64,000 nucleotides of DNA from Conexibacter sp. CPCC 206217. GTDB lineage: Bacteria > Actinomycetota > Thermoleophilia > Solirubrobacterales > Solirubrobacteraceae. The notes under the pieces are model-generated. The model saw only the letters and a program-made list of their open reading frames with translations, had not been told where the DNA came from and searched no databases. This document shows, piece after piece, positions 1 to 9,857 of this stretch; position 1 is the stretch's first letter; every line of letters starts with the position of its first letter. Made by a program: the position numbers and the translations under genes. The stretch is from the NCBI RefSeq assembly GCF_030646165.1, contig NZ_JAUTDO010000003.1:124001-188000 (forward strand), given 5' to 3'.

Positions 1-673
1 CGGGCGTCGGGACCGTGCCGTGCGCGTCCAGCAGCGCGAAGTAGAGCACCGAGGTCGCCAGCGCCGACAGCGGCGCGACCAGCACGACGACCGCCAGCTG
101 CACGATCGCGCGCGTGACGTCGCCGCCGATCGCGCCGATCGCGGCGCCGACGATGCCGAGGCCGAACTCGAGCAGGAAGATGATCACGATCACGCCGAAG
201 ACCTGCCAGCTGTTGCCCTTCACCAGCTCCCAGCTGCGGCTCATGCCGTCGAAGACGCCGCGGCCCTCGAGCACGATCGCGGGCGCGACCACCGCCCAGA
301 TCGTCATCAGGAAGAGGCCGGGCACTATCACGATGAAGAGGCCGATCGTGATCAGGATGCCGAGCAGGATCGAGGCGAGCAGAAGCGGTACCGCGACCGG
401 TGCGACGCTGCGGAAGAGGTCTCCGACGGACGCGTCGAGCGTCCCGTCGCGGACGTCGTCGACGAGTCTCACGACCATGCCCTTGTAGAAGGTGTGGGCG
501 ACGAGCGAGATCACGTACGCGACCAGGATCAGCAGGAAACCGTGGTCGAGCACGAACGAGGCGACGGCGGTGATGAAGAAGACCGCAAACGCCGCCGCGA
601 GCAGAGGCGCGGCGTGCTCCTTGTAGATCGCGAAGGCGCGGCCGACGACGTCGGTGGCGTTGATGGGAGTCAT
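1..673 (-). CDS. Polytopic membrane protein, partial (3' end beyond window)
   Basis: The minus-strand frame from an ATG at 673 stays open to the left edge, giving 224 residues. It is preceded by AAGGGG as a ribosome site. About five or six hydrophobic stretches are visible: residues 22-42, 46-62, 90-135 (two helices), 158-184 and 189-215. The loop around residues 131-155 (PAIVLEGRGVFDGMSRSWEL) resembles the conserved loop of glycerophosphodiester phosphodiesterase membrane-domain and YciC-like proteins. No enzymatic domain is seen in the visible part. The function is unknown; the family resemblance is inferred by eye. Confidence 0.7.
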   Translation of the reverse strand, partial: MTPINATDVVGRAFAIYKEHAAPLLAAAFAVFFITAVASFVLDHGFLLILVAYVISLVAHTFYKGMVVRLVDDVRDGTLDASVGDLFRSVAPVAVPLLLASILLGILITIGLFIVIVPGLFLMTIWAVVAPAIVLEGRGVFDGMSRSWELVKGNSWQVFGVIVIIFLLEFGLGIVGAAIGAIGGDVTRAIVQLAVVVLVAPLSALATSVLYFALLDAHGTVPTP

Positions 674-822
674 GAGCCCCTTATCGGTCGATCTGCATGA
701 ATCCTGAACGCGGGATCAACCGCGCGCCGCGGACGTTCGGCTGCCATCACGGCAGCGAGCGCGGCGGCGCCGCGAAGCGCGCGAGCGCCGCCGTGGTGCT
801 GAGGAGGTAGAGGGGCTGATCC

Positions 823-860
823 CGGCCGCCCGCCCGCGTCGTGCAGCGGGCGGGCGGCCG
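823..860 (-). terminator. Hairpin terminator after first chemoreceptor gene
   Basis: A perfect 15-bp GC-only stem (823-837 with 846-860) closes an 8-base loop, 43 bases beyond the stop codon of the minus-strand chemoreceptor gene. There is no T-run, so it would be a U-less hairpin terminator. Confidence 0.55.
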
Positions 861-903
861 TGGGATCGAGGGACCTTCGTGGGGTACCGTCAGCTGGGGT
901 GGA

Positions 904-2997
904 TCAGGCGTGCGTGAGCTTGAACTGGGCGACGAGGCGCTCCAGCTCCTCGGCCGTCTTCGCCAGCTCCTGGGCCGAGGCTGAGATCTCCTGCGTCGAG
1001 GCCGAGGTCTGCTGCGTCGAGGCGGAGACCTGCTCGGTCGACGCGGACGACTGCTCGGCGACGGACACGACCTCGGCCATGTTCGCCTCCATGCGGCCGG
1101 CGCTGTGCGAGATCTCGCCGATCGCGGCCGCGATCTGCTCGATCCGGCTCGTCATGTCCTCGACCGACGTGCCGATCTGCAGGAACGACGTGCGCGCCTG
1201 CTCGACCGTGGCGGCGCCGTCCTGCGTCTGGCGGGCGCCGTTCTCGACGACCTCGACCGCACGGCCGGTCTCGCGCTGGATCTCGTCGATCAGACCCGAG
1301 ATCGACGACGCTGCGCCGCGCGACTCCTCGGCGAGTTTGCGCACCTCCTCGGCGACGACCGCGAAGCCGCGGCCCTGCTCGCCGGCACGCGCCGCCTCGA
1401 TCGCGGCGTTCAGCGCCAGCAGGTTCGTCTGCTCCGCGATGCCGGTGATGGTGGAGACGATGCCGCCGATCTGGCCGGACTTGGCGCCGAGGTCGCGGAT
1501 CACCGCGGTCACCTCGGAGGAGGACGCCTGGACGGCCTCCATCGCCTTCGTCGCCTCGGCGATCGCGCCGGCGCCCTCGTCGGCGACGCCGCGCGCCTGG
1601 TCCGCCGCACGCGCGGTCTCGGCGGCGTTGTCGGCCGAGGCGCGGGTCGCGTGGACGACCTCCTCGGTCAGCTCGCGCGCCTCGCCGACGGTGCGGACCT
1701 GACGCTCGGCGCCGGCCGCGACCTCGCCGACGGCAGAGGCGATCTCGCCGACCGCGCGGCCGGACTCCTCGGAGGTGGTCGCCATCTGCTGCGAGGCGGC
1801 GGCGACGGCCTGCGTCTCGTGCGAGATCTGGCCGACGAGCGCGGCGATCTTCTCGCGCATGCCGTTGTAGCCGTCGACCGACGTGCGCAGCTGCGCGAGC
1901 ATCTCGTTGAAGATCTCCGCGAGGCGGCCGGGGGCGAGGCCGTTGGCGGTCTCTATCGGGCCGGTCGTGGAGGCGACGTCGACGGTCAGGTCTCCCTCGG
2001 CGACGGCGGCGAGCGCCTGCTCCAGCGCCGCGATGTCGTTCGTCGAGAGGCTCTCCATCCGCTCGACGAGCTGATCCAGCGAGGAGCGGTCGCCGAGCGC
2101 GCTGCGGAGGTCGTCGCTCATCGCCTTGAAGGCCGTGCCGAGCGCGTCTCTGTCGGACTTCGGCTTCACGTCGACGGTCAGGTCGCCCTCGGAGATGCGC
2201 TGCGCGGCGTCGGCGGTCGTCTCGAGGTAGGAGACCATGTCGCGGAAGGCCGCGCCGGTCTCGCCGAGCTCGTCGCGCGACTTGATCTCGACGGTCTGCT
2301 GCACGTCGCCCTCGGCGATGCCGCGAGCCGCGTCACGCATCTGGCGCACGCCGCCGACGATCCGGCGCGACAGGATCAGCGCGATCGCGAGCGCGACGAG
2401 CGTCGCCACGACGAGCAGTATCAGGATCACGACGCGCGCGGTGGAGGCGGTGTCGTTCGTCTCCGCGACCGTGCTGCGCGACAGCTCTCTCTGGTGCGTG
2501 CCGGCATTGGCCAGCGCCGTTCTGAGCGCCGTGAAGGCGTCTCTGCCGGCGCCCGTGCTGAGCACGAGGACGGCGTCCTCGACCTGCCCGTCGGCGACGA
2601 ATCTGGCGAGCGGCTCGGCCGTCGCGGTCTGGTAGTCCTCCCACGCTCTTCTGAGCTCGGCGTAGTTGGCTCTGTCGCGCGCGTCGACCGCCAGCGCGGT
2701 CGCTCTCGCGATCGCGGTGTTGACGGTGTCCGGCGTGGTCGACATCGACGCTTCGAGGCTTCTTCTGTCCTCTGCGTTGACAGCGGTCGCCCAGCGCGTC
2801 TGCACGAGGCGATGGGTCATCACGCCTTCGCGGATGTCGCCGATCGCCTCGGTCGCGGGGACGGCGTTGTCGCCGAGGACCTTGGCACTGTCTTCGAGCG
2901 AGCCGATGCGGCTTATCGCCAGCACGCCGACGGCGATCATCAGCACGATCACGACGAGGAAGCCGCCGAGCAGCTGGGTACGGACGTTGATTCTCAT
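904..2997 (-). CDS. Methyl-accepting chemotaxis protein (first of tandem pair)
   Basis: A transmembrane chemoreceptor of 697 residues that would signal to CheA/CheW. The start at 2997 is chosen because AGGAG lies 9 bases upstream and the transmembrane helix follows at once (residues 10-30). An extracytoplasmic helical sensor (about 31-188, 4HB-like), a second helix (about 189-212), a HAMP domain and two further HAMP-like units (GDLTVDV repeats) follow. The signalling coiled coil contains the hairpin tip [14 protein letters not shown]. No C-terminal CheR-docking pentapeptide is present. The ligand cannot be read from the sequence. The signalling half is nearly the same as in the neighbour at 3229-5319, but the sensor is not. 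Arg codons are mainly AGA in the sensor and CGC/CGG in the signalling part. Confidence 0.93.
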   Translation of the reverse strand: MRINVRTQLLGGFLVVIVLMIAVGVLAISRIGSLEDSAKVLGDNAVPATEAIGDIREGVMTHRLVQTRWATAVNAEDRRSLEASMSTTPDTVNTAIARATALAVDARDRANYAELRRAWEDYQTATAEPLARFVADGQVEDAVLVLSTGAGRDAFTALRTALANAGTHQRELSRSTVAETNDTASTARVVILILLVVATLVALAIALILSRRIVGGVRQMRDAARGIAEGDVQQTVEIKSRDELGETGAAFRDMVSYLETTADAAQRISEGDLTVDVKPKSDRDALGTAFKAMSDDLRSALGDRSSLDQLVERMESLSTNDIAALEQALAAVAEGDLTVDVASTTGPIETANGLAPGRLAEIFNEMLAQLRTSVDGYNGMREKIAALVGQISHETQAVAAASQQMATTSEESGRAVGEIASAVGEVAAGAERQVRTVGEARELTEEVVHATRASADNAAETARAADQARGVADEGAGAIAEATKAMEAVQASSSEVTAVIRDLGAKSGQIGGIVSTITGIAEQTNLLALNAAIEAARAGEQGRGFAVVAEEVRKLAEESRGAASSISGLIDEIQRETGRAVEVVENGARQTQDGAATVEQARTSFLQIGTSVEDMTSRIEQIAAAIGEISHSAGRMEANMAEVVSVAEQSSASTEQVSASTQQTSASTQEISASAQELAKTAEELERLVAQFKLTHA

Positions 2998-3128
2998 GGG
3001 GAGGTGCTCCTCAGCGGGGGAAGTTCGGACTACGGAGGGGGACACGGACGGGCGCTGTCCCGTGTGGTCGGCAGTGATCGGGCGTGATTGCAACGAAAAG
3101 CCTCGAATCGAGCCGGAAGTGGCGCGTC

Positions 3129-3160
3129 GGCGCGCTCTCGTGAGGGTCCGAGAGCGCGCC
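3129..3160 (-). terminator. Hairpin terminator after second chemoreceptor gene
   Basis: A perfect 12-bp stem (3129-3140 with 3149-3160) and an 8-base loop lie 68 bases beyond the stop codon at 3229 and upstream of the next receptor gene. This suggests the two receptors are separate transcription units. No T-run follows. Confidence 0.5.
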
Positions 3161-3228
3161 GACGGTGCCGTGCTGCGGTGCTGCGGGTGCGACAGTCGGT
3201 GCGGTGCTGAGGGGGTGCGACGGTGGGG

Positions 3229-5319
3229 TCAGGCGTGCTCGAGCTTGAACTGGCTGACGAGCCGCTCCAGCTCCTCGGCGGTCTTCGCCAGCTCCTGCGC
3301 GGAGGCGGCGATCTCCTGCGTCGAGGCGGAGGTCTGCTGCGTCGAGGCGGAGACCTGCTCGGTCGACGCGGACGACTGCTCGGCGACCGAGACGACGTCG
3401 GCCATGTTGGCCTCCATCCGCTGCGCCCGCTCGCTGATCTCGCCGACCGCGGCGGCGATCTGCTCGACGCGGCCGGTCATGTCCTCGACCGACGTGCCGA
3501 TCTGCAGGAACGAGGAGCGCGCCTGCTCGACGGTGGCGGCGCCGTCCTGCGTCTGGCGGGCGCCGTTCTCGACGACCTCGACGGCGTGGCTGGTCTCGCG
3601 CTGGATCTCGTCGATCAGGCCGGAGATCGACGAGGCGGCGCCGCGCGACTCCTCGGCGAGCTTGCGGACCTCCTCGGCGACGACGGCGAAGCCGCGGCCC
3701 TGCTCGCCGGCGCGGGCGGCCTCGATCGCGGCGTTGAGCGCCAGCAGGTTCGTCTGCTCTGCGATGCCGGTGATCGTCGCGACGATGCCGCCGATCTGCT
3801 CGGACTTCGAGCCGAGGTCGCGGATCACCGAGGTGACCTCCGACGAGGACGCCTGCACGGCCTCCATCGCGTTGGTCGCGTCGGCGATCGCGCTCGCGCC
3901 CTGGTCGGCGACGCCGCGGGCGGTCTCGGCCGCACGGGCCGTCTCGGCGGCGTTGTCGGCCGAGGCGCGGGTCGCGGTCACGACCTCCTCGGTCAGCGCG
4001 CGCGCCTCGCCGACGGTGCGGACCTGACGCTCGGCACCGGCGGCGACTTCGCCGACGGCGCTGGCGATCTCGCCGACCGCGCGGCCGGACTCCTCCGACG
4101 TCGTCGCCATCTGCTGCGAGGCGGCGGCGACGGCCTGCGTCTCCTGCGCGATCTGCCCGACCAGCGAGGCGACCTTCGTGCGCATGCCGTTGTAACCGCC
4201 GACCGAGGCCTGCAGCTGCGCGAGCATCATGTTGAAGATCTCGGCCAGGCGGCCGCTGGCGAGGCCCTCGACCGCGTCGATCGGACCGGTGACGGTCGTC
4301 GCGTCGATCGTCAGGTCGCCCTCGGCGACGGCGGCGAGCGCCTGCTCCAGCGCCGCCAGGTCGTTGGTCGAGAGGCTCTCCATCCGGGCGATCAGCTGCT
4401 CCAGCGAGGAGCGGTCGCCGAGCGCCGTGCGCAGCTCCTCGCTCATCTCGTTGAACGCCATGCCCAGCTCGTCGTCGTCGGACTTCGGCCGCACGTCGAC
4501 GGCGAGGTCGCCGGCCGCGATGCGGCGCGCGGCGGTCGCCATCTCGTCGAGGTACTCGATCATCAGCCCGAACGCCTCGCCGGTCTCGCCGATCTCGTCA
4601 CGCGATCTGATCTCGACGCTCTGGCGCAGGTTGCCCTTCGAGATGCCGCGCGCGGCGTCCAGCATCTGGCGCACGCCGTTGACGATCTGCCGCGACAGCA
4701 GGAGCGCGATCGCGATGCCTATCAGCGCGGCCGCCACCAGCATCACGATGATCACGGTGCGGGCGGTCGAGGCGCTCGACTTCGAGTCCGCGACGGCCGT
4801 CGCGCTCTCTCTGACCTGGAACGCTCTGAGCGCCTCCAGCGCGGCTCTGAACTCGTTGAAGTCGACGAAGCCGGCGCCGGAGGAGAGCAGCGTGACGGCG
4901 TCGGCGACGTTGCCGCTGTCGGCCAGCTCTCTGGAGGGGAAGGTGTCTCTCTCGTATCTCTTCCAGCTCTCGGTCAGTCTGGTGACGAGCGCCTTCTCCG
5001 CCGGGCTGCCCGCGACGCTCGCGAGTCTTGCGAGATGCGCGTCGATCGCTGGCGGCTGCGCTCTGTAGGTCTCGATCAGCGACGGCTGTCTGCCCTCTTC
5101 GTTGGCAGTCGCATAACGCAGCTGGATGAGTCGGTACGAGTAGTAGGACTGGTTGAGGTCGCCGATCGCCTGCGTTCCCGGCACGACGTCGGAACCGAAG
5201 GAACCCGTGACGTTGTTGATCGTGTTGATGCGTGTGATCGCGACGACGCCGATCGCGATCATCAGCGCGATCACGATCAGGAAGCCGCCGAGCAGCTTCG
5301 TCCGGACGTTGAGCTTCAT
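3229..5319 (-). CDS. Methyl-accepting chemotaxis protein (second of tandem pair)
   Basis: A chemoreceptor of 696 residues. The start at 5319 has AGGAG 10 bases upstream and the N-terminus [14 protein letters not shown] matches the paralogue. Order: transmembrane helix (about 10-32), extracytoplasmic sensor (about 33-187), second helix, several HAMP-like units and a long signalling coiled coil with the tip [14 protein letters not shown]. The cytoplasmic part is estimated by eye at near 90% identity to the receptor at 904-2997, but the sensor is clearly different, so the two probably feed the same kinase with different inputs. In the sensor 10 of 12 Arg codons are AGA; I saw none in the signalling domain. 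Confidence 0.93.
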   Translation of the reverse strand: MKLNVRTKLLGGFLIVIALMIAIGVVAITRINTINNVTGSFGSDVVPGTQAIGDLNQSYYSYRLIQLRYATANEEGRQPSLIETYRAQPPAIDAHLARLASVAGSPAEKALVTRLTESWKRYERDTFPSRELADSGNVADAVTLLSSGAGFVDFNEFRAALEALRAFQVRESATAVADSKSSASTARTVIIVMLVAAALIGIAIALLLSRQIVNGVRQMLDAARGISKGNLRQSVEIRSRDEIGETGEAFGLMIEYLDEMATAARRIAAGDLAVDVRPKSDDDELGMAFNEMSEELRTALGDRSSLEQLIARMESLSTNDLAALEQALAAVAEGDLTIDATTVTGPIDAVEGLASGRLAEIFNMMLAQLQASVGGYNGMRTKVASLVGQIAQETQAVAAASQQMATTSEESGRAVGEIASAVGEVAAGAERQVRTVGEARALTEEVVTATRASADNAAETARAAETARGVADQGASAIADATNAMEAVQASSSEVTSVIRDLGSKSEQIGGIVATITGIAEQTNLLALNAAIEAARAGEQGRGFAVVAEEVRKLAEESRGAASSISGLIDEIQRETSHAVEVVENGARQTQDGAATVEQARSSFLQIGTSVEDMTGRVEQIAAAVGEISERAQRMEANMADVVSVAEQSSASTEQVSASTQQTSASTQEIAASAQELAKTAEELERLVSQFKLEHA

Positions 5320-5518
5320 GCGGGGTGGACTCCTAGAAAGCGGATGGATCTGGCGCACCGGCGCTTGGTGCCAACCCGAGTATTCGGACGTTTCTCGTCG
5401 AACTGAAAGCGACCCCCAAAATTTCGGTGGGTGAAACACGAACGCTCGCGTTCGCTCAAGCAAAAGGTGCCCATTTCGAGGATTTCCGACTAACTCGCTT
5501 ATTCCGGTCGGGATTGAT

Positions 5519-6376
5519 ATGTTGGCGGCCGTGCGGCCCTCAGGGGAGCGGCCGCGCGCCACCCACATGACCGCGATCACCATCCAGCCGCGCAGCGCCC
5601 GCCGCTCCTGGCGCCCGCGGCGCAACACCGCGATCCGCTGGCTCAGCCCGCTCGCGATCCTGCTGCTGTGGCAGCTCGCCAGCAGCACGGGTGTGCTCGA
5701 CGAGAGAACGCTCGCCTCGCCGCTGGAGCTGGCCAGAACGGCGCGCGAGCTGATCGAGAGCGGCCAGCTCGCCGACGCGATCGGCGTCTCGCTGCGGCGC
5801 GCGCTCGTCGGCCTGCTGATCGGCTCGATCGCCGGCGTCGTGCTCGGCTCGATCGCCGGCCTCTCGAAGCTCGGCGACGCGGTCGTCGACCCGCCGATGC
5901 AGATGGTCCGCACGCTGCCGCTGTTCGGGCTCGTGCCGCTGTTCATTCTCTGGTTCGGGATCGGCGAGACGCCGAAGGTCCTGCTGATCGCGCTCGGCGT
6001 CGTGATCCCGCTGTACCTCAACATCGTCGCCGCGCTGCGCTCGATCGACCCCGAGCTGATCGAGGTCGCGCGCTCGCTGCGGCTGACGCGCTGGGAGCGG
6101 GCGCGCCACATCATCGTCCCGGGCGCGCTGCCCGGCGCGCTCGTCGGCTTCCGTCAGTCGCTCGGGATCGCGTGGCTGGCGCTGATCGTCGCCGAGCAGG
6201 TCAACGCCGGCGCCGGCCTCGGCTTCATGGTCAACAACGCGCGCGACGTGCTGCGCACCGACATCATCGTCGTCGGGCTGCTCTGCTACGCCGCGCTCGG
6301 GCTGCTGACCGACTCGATCGTGCGCGCGCTGGAGCGCCGCGCGCTGCGCTGGCGGGACTCGGAGCTGGGGGCATGA
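5519..6376 (+). CDS. ssuC: Sulfonate ABC transporter permease
   Basis: An inner-membrane permease of up to 285 residues for uptake of alkanesulfonates, related to SsuC/TauC. About six helices are visible. The cytoplasmic coupling loop [20 protein letters not shown] matches the EAA motif of binding-protein-dependent permeases. The start is uncertain: ATG at 5519 has GGGA close upstream, while ATG at 5567 gives a more usual N-terminus but has no good ribosome site. The stop overlaps the ATG of the ATPase gene (ATGA), so translation is probably coupled. Substrate is inferred from the ssuB, ssuA and ssuD neighbours. Confidence 0.88.
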   Translation: MLAAVRPSGERPRATHMTAITIQPRSARRSWRPRRNTAIRWLSPLAILLLWQLASSTGVLDERTLASPLELARTARELIESGQLADAIGVSLRRALVGLLIGSIAGVVLGSIAGLSKLGDAVVDPPMQMVRTLPLFGLVPLFILWFGIGETPKVLLIALGVVIPLYLNIVAALRSIDPELIEVARSLRLTRWERARHIIVPGALPGALVGFRQSLGIAWLALIVAEQVNAGAGLGFMVNNARDVLRTDIIVVGLLCYAALGLLTDSIVRALERRALRWRDSELGA

Positions 6377-7110
6377 CGGCGACTGCGACGACCGTCCACA
6401 GCACGACCGCCGACCCAGTCGTACGCCTGCGCGGCGCGGGTCGCTCGTTCGGTGACCGCGTCGTGCTGAGGTCGATCGACCTCGACATCGCGCCCGGCGA
6501 GTTCGTCGCCGTGCTGGGCCGCTCCGGCTGCGGCAAGACGACGTTGCTGCGGCTGCTCGCGGGTCTCGACGACGGCATGACCGGCGAGATGCGGACCGGT
6601 CGCGCGCCCGCGGTCGTCTTCCAGGATCCGCGGCTGCTGCCGTGGCGCAGCGCGCTGCAGAACGTCACGCTCGGCCTGCGCGACCCCGACCCGCGAGCGC
6701 GCGGCGTCGCGGCGCTCGCCGAGGTCGGCCTCGACGGTCGCGAGTCGGCCTGGCCGCGGCAGCTGTCGGGCGGCCAGCGCCAGCGCGTCTCGCTCGCGCG
6801 GGCGCTCGTGCGAGAACCCGACCTGCTGCTGCTCGACGAGCCGTTCAGCGCGCTCGACGCGCTCACGCGCGTCTCCGCGCAGGGGCTCGTGCGCAAACTC
6901 TGGGAGCGCCACAGGCCCGCGGTCCTGTTCGTGACGCACGACGTCGAAGAGGCGTTGCTGCTGGCGGACCGCACGCTCCTGATCGAGGACGGGGCGATCG
7001 TCTACGACGAGCGCTTCGACCTGCCGCGGCCCCGTCGCCGCGATCACCCCGAGCTGGTCGCGCGTCGCAGCGACCTGCTCAAGCGCCTCGGCGTCGACGA
7101 CGCCGAGTAG
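6373..7110 (+). CDS. ssuB: Sulfonate ABC transporter ATP-binding protein
   Basis: The cytoplasmic ATPase subunit, 245 residues. Visible motifs are Walker A GRSGCGKTT, Q-loop VVFQDPRLLPW, signature LSGGQRQR, Walker B LLLLDEP and H-loop VTHD, all in the usual order and spacing. The FQDPRLLPW form is typical of the SsuB/TauB/nitrate group. It overlaps the permease gene by 4 bases and is followed after 77 bases by the binding-protein gene. Confidence 0.92.
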   Translation: MTATATTVHSTTADPVVRLRGAGRSFGDRVVLRSIDLDIAPGEFVAVLGRSGCGKTTLLRLLAGLDDGMTGEMRTGRAPAVVFQDPRLLPWRSALQNVTLGLRDPDPRARGVAALAEVGLDGRESAWPRQLSGGQRQRVSLARALVREPDLLLLDEPFSALDALTRVSAQGLVRKLWERHRPAVLFVTHDVEEALLLADRTLLIEDGAIVYDERFDLPRPRRRDHPELVARRSDLLKRLGVDDAE

Positions 7111-7187
7111 CGCCGCCCGTCGTACCGCAGCACCGCCGTACCCGTCTGTACGTCCGTCCGCAAACGAAGGTCTGAGGAGGCCTGCCG

Positions 7188-8258
7188 ATGTCGCGCACCC
7201 TGCGCCGTGTCGTTGCCCCGTTCCTGCTGATCGCCCTCGCGGCGCTCGCGCTCGCCGCCTGCGGCAGCGACTCCGATGACGGCGGCGGTTCGACCGCTGC
7301 TGCCGGTGTCGCGTCCGACGACGGCGGTGGCGGCGAGAAGGTCACGCTGCGCGTCGGCACTCAGCGCGACGGGATCAGAGCCGTGCTGCAGAAGTCGGGC
7401 CAGCTGGAGAACCTGCCGTACGAGATCGAATGGTCGACGTTCGTCGCCGGGCCGCCGCTGGTGGAGGCCGCCGGCGCCGACAGAATCGACGTCGCCTGGG
7501 TCGGCTGCGCACCGCCGATCTTCGGCGCCGCCGCCGGCGCCGCGTTCAACGTGATCGCCGCCGTGAAGGAGCGCGACAGCCAGGAGAACCGCCTGCTGGT
7601 GCCGGCCGACTCCGACATCGCCTCGATCGCGGACCTGAAGGGCAAGAAGATCGCGGTCCCGAGAGGGACCTCCGGCCACGCCTTCATCCTCAACGCGCTG
7701 AAGTCCGAGGGGCTGTCGACGAGAGACGTCGAGTTCGCCTTCCTCGCGCCGCCGGATGCGCTCGCCGCCTTCCAGAGCGGCTCGGTCGACGCGCTGTCGG
7801 TCTGGGATCCGTTCGCGCAGCAGGCGCTGCTGACGCTCGACGCGAGAGAGATCGCCGCCGGCGAGCCGTTCGAGAGCGGCCTCGGCTTCGAGATCGCCTC
7901 GTCGAAGGCGCTCGAGGATCCGGCCAAGGTCGCCGCGCTGAGGGATTACCTGAGACGGCTGCAGGCGGCGTGGGACTGGGCCGGCGAGAACCCGGACGAG
8001 TGGGCGACCGCGTGGAGCGAGGACGCCGGGCTGCCGCTGGAGGTGACGAGAGTGACCGCCGTCAGAAAGGCGTCGGACATCGTCCCGCTCGACGCCGCGA
8101 TCGTCGATAGCCAGCAAAGACTCGCCGACCTCTTCGCCGAGGAGGGCGAGCTGCCGAGAAGAATCACGTTCACCGACGTCGTCGACGAGTCGGTCTACGG
8201 CGACGCGGCCGGCGGCGACGCCGCCGCGGCCGCCGACACCGCGACGACAGAGAAGTAG
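7188..8258 (+). CDS. ssuA: Sulfonate-binding lipoprotein
   Basis: An extracytoplasmic solute-binding protein of 356 residues that would deliver aliphatic sulfonates to the SsuBC transporter. It begins with a lipoprotein signal (lipobox LAAC, Cys25) followed by a Ser/Gly/Asp-rich linker. The mature part has SsuA/NMT1-like features, including KGKKIAVPRGTSGHAFI and SVDALSVWDPFA. GAGGAGG precedes the ATG. Arg in the mature part is AGA in 11 of about 17 cases, unlike ssuB. An acidic/alanine tail closes the protein. Confidence 0.9.
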   Translation: MSRTLRRVVAPFLLIALAALALAACGSDSDDGGGSTAAAGVASDDGGGGEKVTLRVGTQRDGIRAVLQKSGQLENLPYEIEWSTFVAGPPLVEAAGADRIDVAWVGCAPPIFGAAAGAAFNVIAAVKERDSQENRLLVPADSDIASIADLKGKKIAVPRGTSGHAFILNALKSEGLSTRDVEFAFLAPPDALAAFQSGSVDALSVWDPFAQQALLTLDAREIAAGEPFESGLGFEIASSKALEDPAKVAALRDYLRRLQAAWDWAGENPDEWATAWSEDAGLPLEVTRVTAVRKASDIVPLDAAIVDSQQRLADLFAEEGELPRRITFTDVVDESVYGDAAGGDAAAAADTATTEK

Positions 8259-8271
8259 GAGGGGAAGGACG

Positions 8272-9405
8272 ATGGCCGTCACCCTGCACTGGTTCCTGCC
8301 GACGACGGGCGACTCGCGCACCGACCTGTCGGAGGGCAACGCGGTCGGCGCGCACAAGCACCGCGACGGCGGCGGTGCGCCCGTGCGCGCGCCGACGATC
8401 GGCTACATCGGGCAGATCGCCCGCTCCGCCGAGCAGCTCGGCTTCGTCGGCGCGCTGATGCCGACCAGCAGCTGGTGCGAGGACGGCTGGGTGATGGCCG
8501 CCGCGCTGACGCAGGCGACCGAGCGCTTCAAGTTCCTGATCGCGGCCCGGCCGGGCCTCGTCTCGCCGCTGCTGGCGGCGCAGATGTCGGCGACCTTCCA
8601 GCGCGTCTCCGGCAACCGGCTGCTGCTCAACGTCGTCACGGGCGGCGACGACGTCGAGCAGCGCCGCTTCGGCGACCACCTCGACAAGACGGAGCGCTAC
8701 CGCCGCGCGGGCGAGTACCTCGCGGTGATGCGCGGCGTGTGGGAGGGCGAGCCGGTCTCGTTCAGAGGCGAGTTCGTCGACGTCGAGGGCGCGCAGGTCC
8801 ACCATCCGCCTTCGGTGGCGCCGCAGATCTACCTCGGCGGCTCCTCCGCGGGCGCGCTCGACGTCGCGGCCAGATACGCCGACGTGTACCTGACCTGGGG
8901 CGAGCCGCCGGCCGCGGTCGCGGAGAAGGTCGCCCGCGTGCGCGAGGCGGCGGAGCGGGCGGGGCGCGAGCTGCGCTTCGGGATCCGCCTGCACGCGATC
9001 GCGCGCGACACGTCGGAGGAGGCGTGGGCGGTCGCCGACCGGCTGCTGGCCGGGCTGGACCCCGACTCGATCGCGCGGGCGCAGGCGAACATGCGCGCGT
9101 CGCAGTCGGAGGGGCAGGCGCGGATGGTCGCGCTGCACGGCGGCAGAACCGACGCACTGGAGGTCTATCCGGGATTGTGGGCCGGGGTCGGCCTCGTGCG
9201 CGGCGGCGCTGGCACCGCGTTGGTCGGCAGCCACACCGAGGTCGTCGACCTGATCGCCGAGTACCACGACGCCGGCATCGAGGAGTTCATCCTCTCCGGC
9301 TATCCGCACCTGGAGGAGGTCTACCGCGTCGGCGAGGGCGTGATCCCGGAGCTGCGCCGGCGCGGGCTGCTGGCCCGTGCGTCGACCGCCGCACTCGCCG
9401 GCTGA
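8272..9405 (+). CDS. ssuD: FMNH2-dependent alkanesulfonate monooxygenase
   Basis: A luciferase-like TIM-barrel flavin monooxygenase of 377 residues that cleaves alkanesulfonates to aldehyde and sulfite. Family signatures include LHWFLPTTGDSR at the start, SWCEDGW with the conserved cysteine (Cys69), YLTWGEPP, LWAGVGLVRGGAGTALVG and LSGYPHLEE. GGAGGGGAAGG precedes the ATG and only 13 bases separate it from ssuA, so it closes an ssuCBAD operon. The partner flavin reductase SsuE is not in this window. Confidence 0.93.
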   Translation: MAVTLHWFLPTTGDSRTDLSEGNAVGAHKHRDGGGAPVRAPTIGYIGQIARSAEQLGFVGALMPTSSWCEDGWVMAAALTQATERFKFLIAARPGLVSPLLAAQMSATFQRVSGNRLLLNVVTGGDDVEQRRFGDHLDKTERYRRAGEYLAVMRGVWEGEPVSFRGEFVDVEGAQVHHPPSVAPQIYLGGSSAGALDVAARYADVYLTWGEPPAAVAEKVARVREAAERAGRELRFGIRLHAIARDTSEEAWAVADRLLAGLDPDSIARAQANMRASQSEGQARMVALHGGRTDALEVYPGLWAGVGLVRGGAGTALVGSHTEVVDLIAEYHDAGIEEFILSGYPHLEEVYRVGEGVIPELRRRGLLARASTAALAG

Positions 9406-9500
9406 GCGCTTGCGGCCGAGGACCGCAGGATCGCTGCTGTCATACGACAGTCATCCTGCGGACCTCCCGCGAGGACGGGTCAGCGTCCGGTCCGCGGCGG

Positions 9501-9529
9501 TTGGCGCCGGCCCGTGCGGCTCCTAGAAT
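9501..9529 (+). promoter_or_regulatory. Promoter of the DUF2277 gene
   Basis: TTGGCG (9501-9506), a 17-base spacer and TAGAAT (9524-9529) form a good sigma-70-type promoter. The -10 box ends 7 bases before the ATG, so the mRNA would be leaderless. Confidence 0.6.
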
Positions 9530-9536
9530 CGGTCGC

Positions 9537-9806
9537 ATGTGCCGAAACATCAGAACGCTCTACAACTTCGAGCCGCCTGCGACCGAGGACGAGGTGCACG
9601 CGGCGGCCGTCCAGTACGTGCGCAAGATCAGCGGCTTCACGAGACCGTCGAGAGCCAACGAGGCCGCCTTCGAAGCGGCCGTGAAGGCGATCACGGCGAC
9701 CTCGCGCGAGCTGCTCGCGTCGTTGGAGACCAACGCCCCGCCGAAGGACCGCGAGATCGAGGCCGCCAAGGCCCGCGCCCGCGCGCAGCAGCGTTACGCG
9801 GCCTGA
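9537..9806 (+). CDS. DUF2277 family small protein
   Basis: 89 residues beginning MCRNIRTLYNFEPPATEDEV, which is characteristic of the DUF2277 family of uncharacterised actinobacterial proteins. The start is set by a promoter whose -10 box lies 7 bases upstream. The protein is small, soluble and helical, with a conserved Cys-Arg-Asn N-terminus and a charged Ala/Arg-rich C-terminal helix. The biochemical function is unknown. It stands alone between the ssu operon and a convergent hydrolase gene. Confidence 0.85.
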   Translation: MCRNIRTLYNFEPPATEDEVHAAAVQYVRKISGFTRPSRANEAAFEAAVKAITATSRELLASLETNAPPKDREIEAAKARARAQQRYAA

Positions 9807-9857
9807 CACGAGGTCGCGCGGCGCCGGCGCAGCGCGCGTCGTGCTCGGCCGCGCCCG

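Noticed and set aside
20..700. Plus-strand open frame of 226 codons rich in Arg, Asp and Glu
   Set aside because: It is antisense to the partial membrane protein, whose frame gives clear helices and normal codon use; the plus frame has the composition of a shadow.
1105..3087. Plus-strand open frame antisense to the first chemoreceptor
   Set aside because: The repeats in it mirror the coiled coil on the other strand; no start signal or family match.
5344..5406. 20-codon frame upstream of the ssu operon, considered as a cysteine-responsive leader peptide
   Set aside because: It has no cysteine codons, no ribosome site and no attenuator structure.
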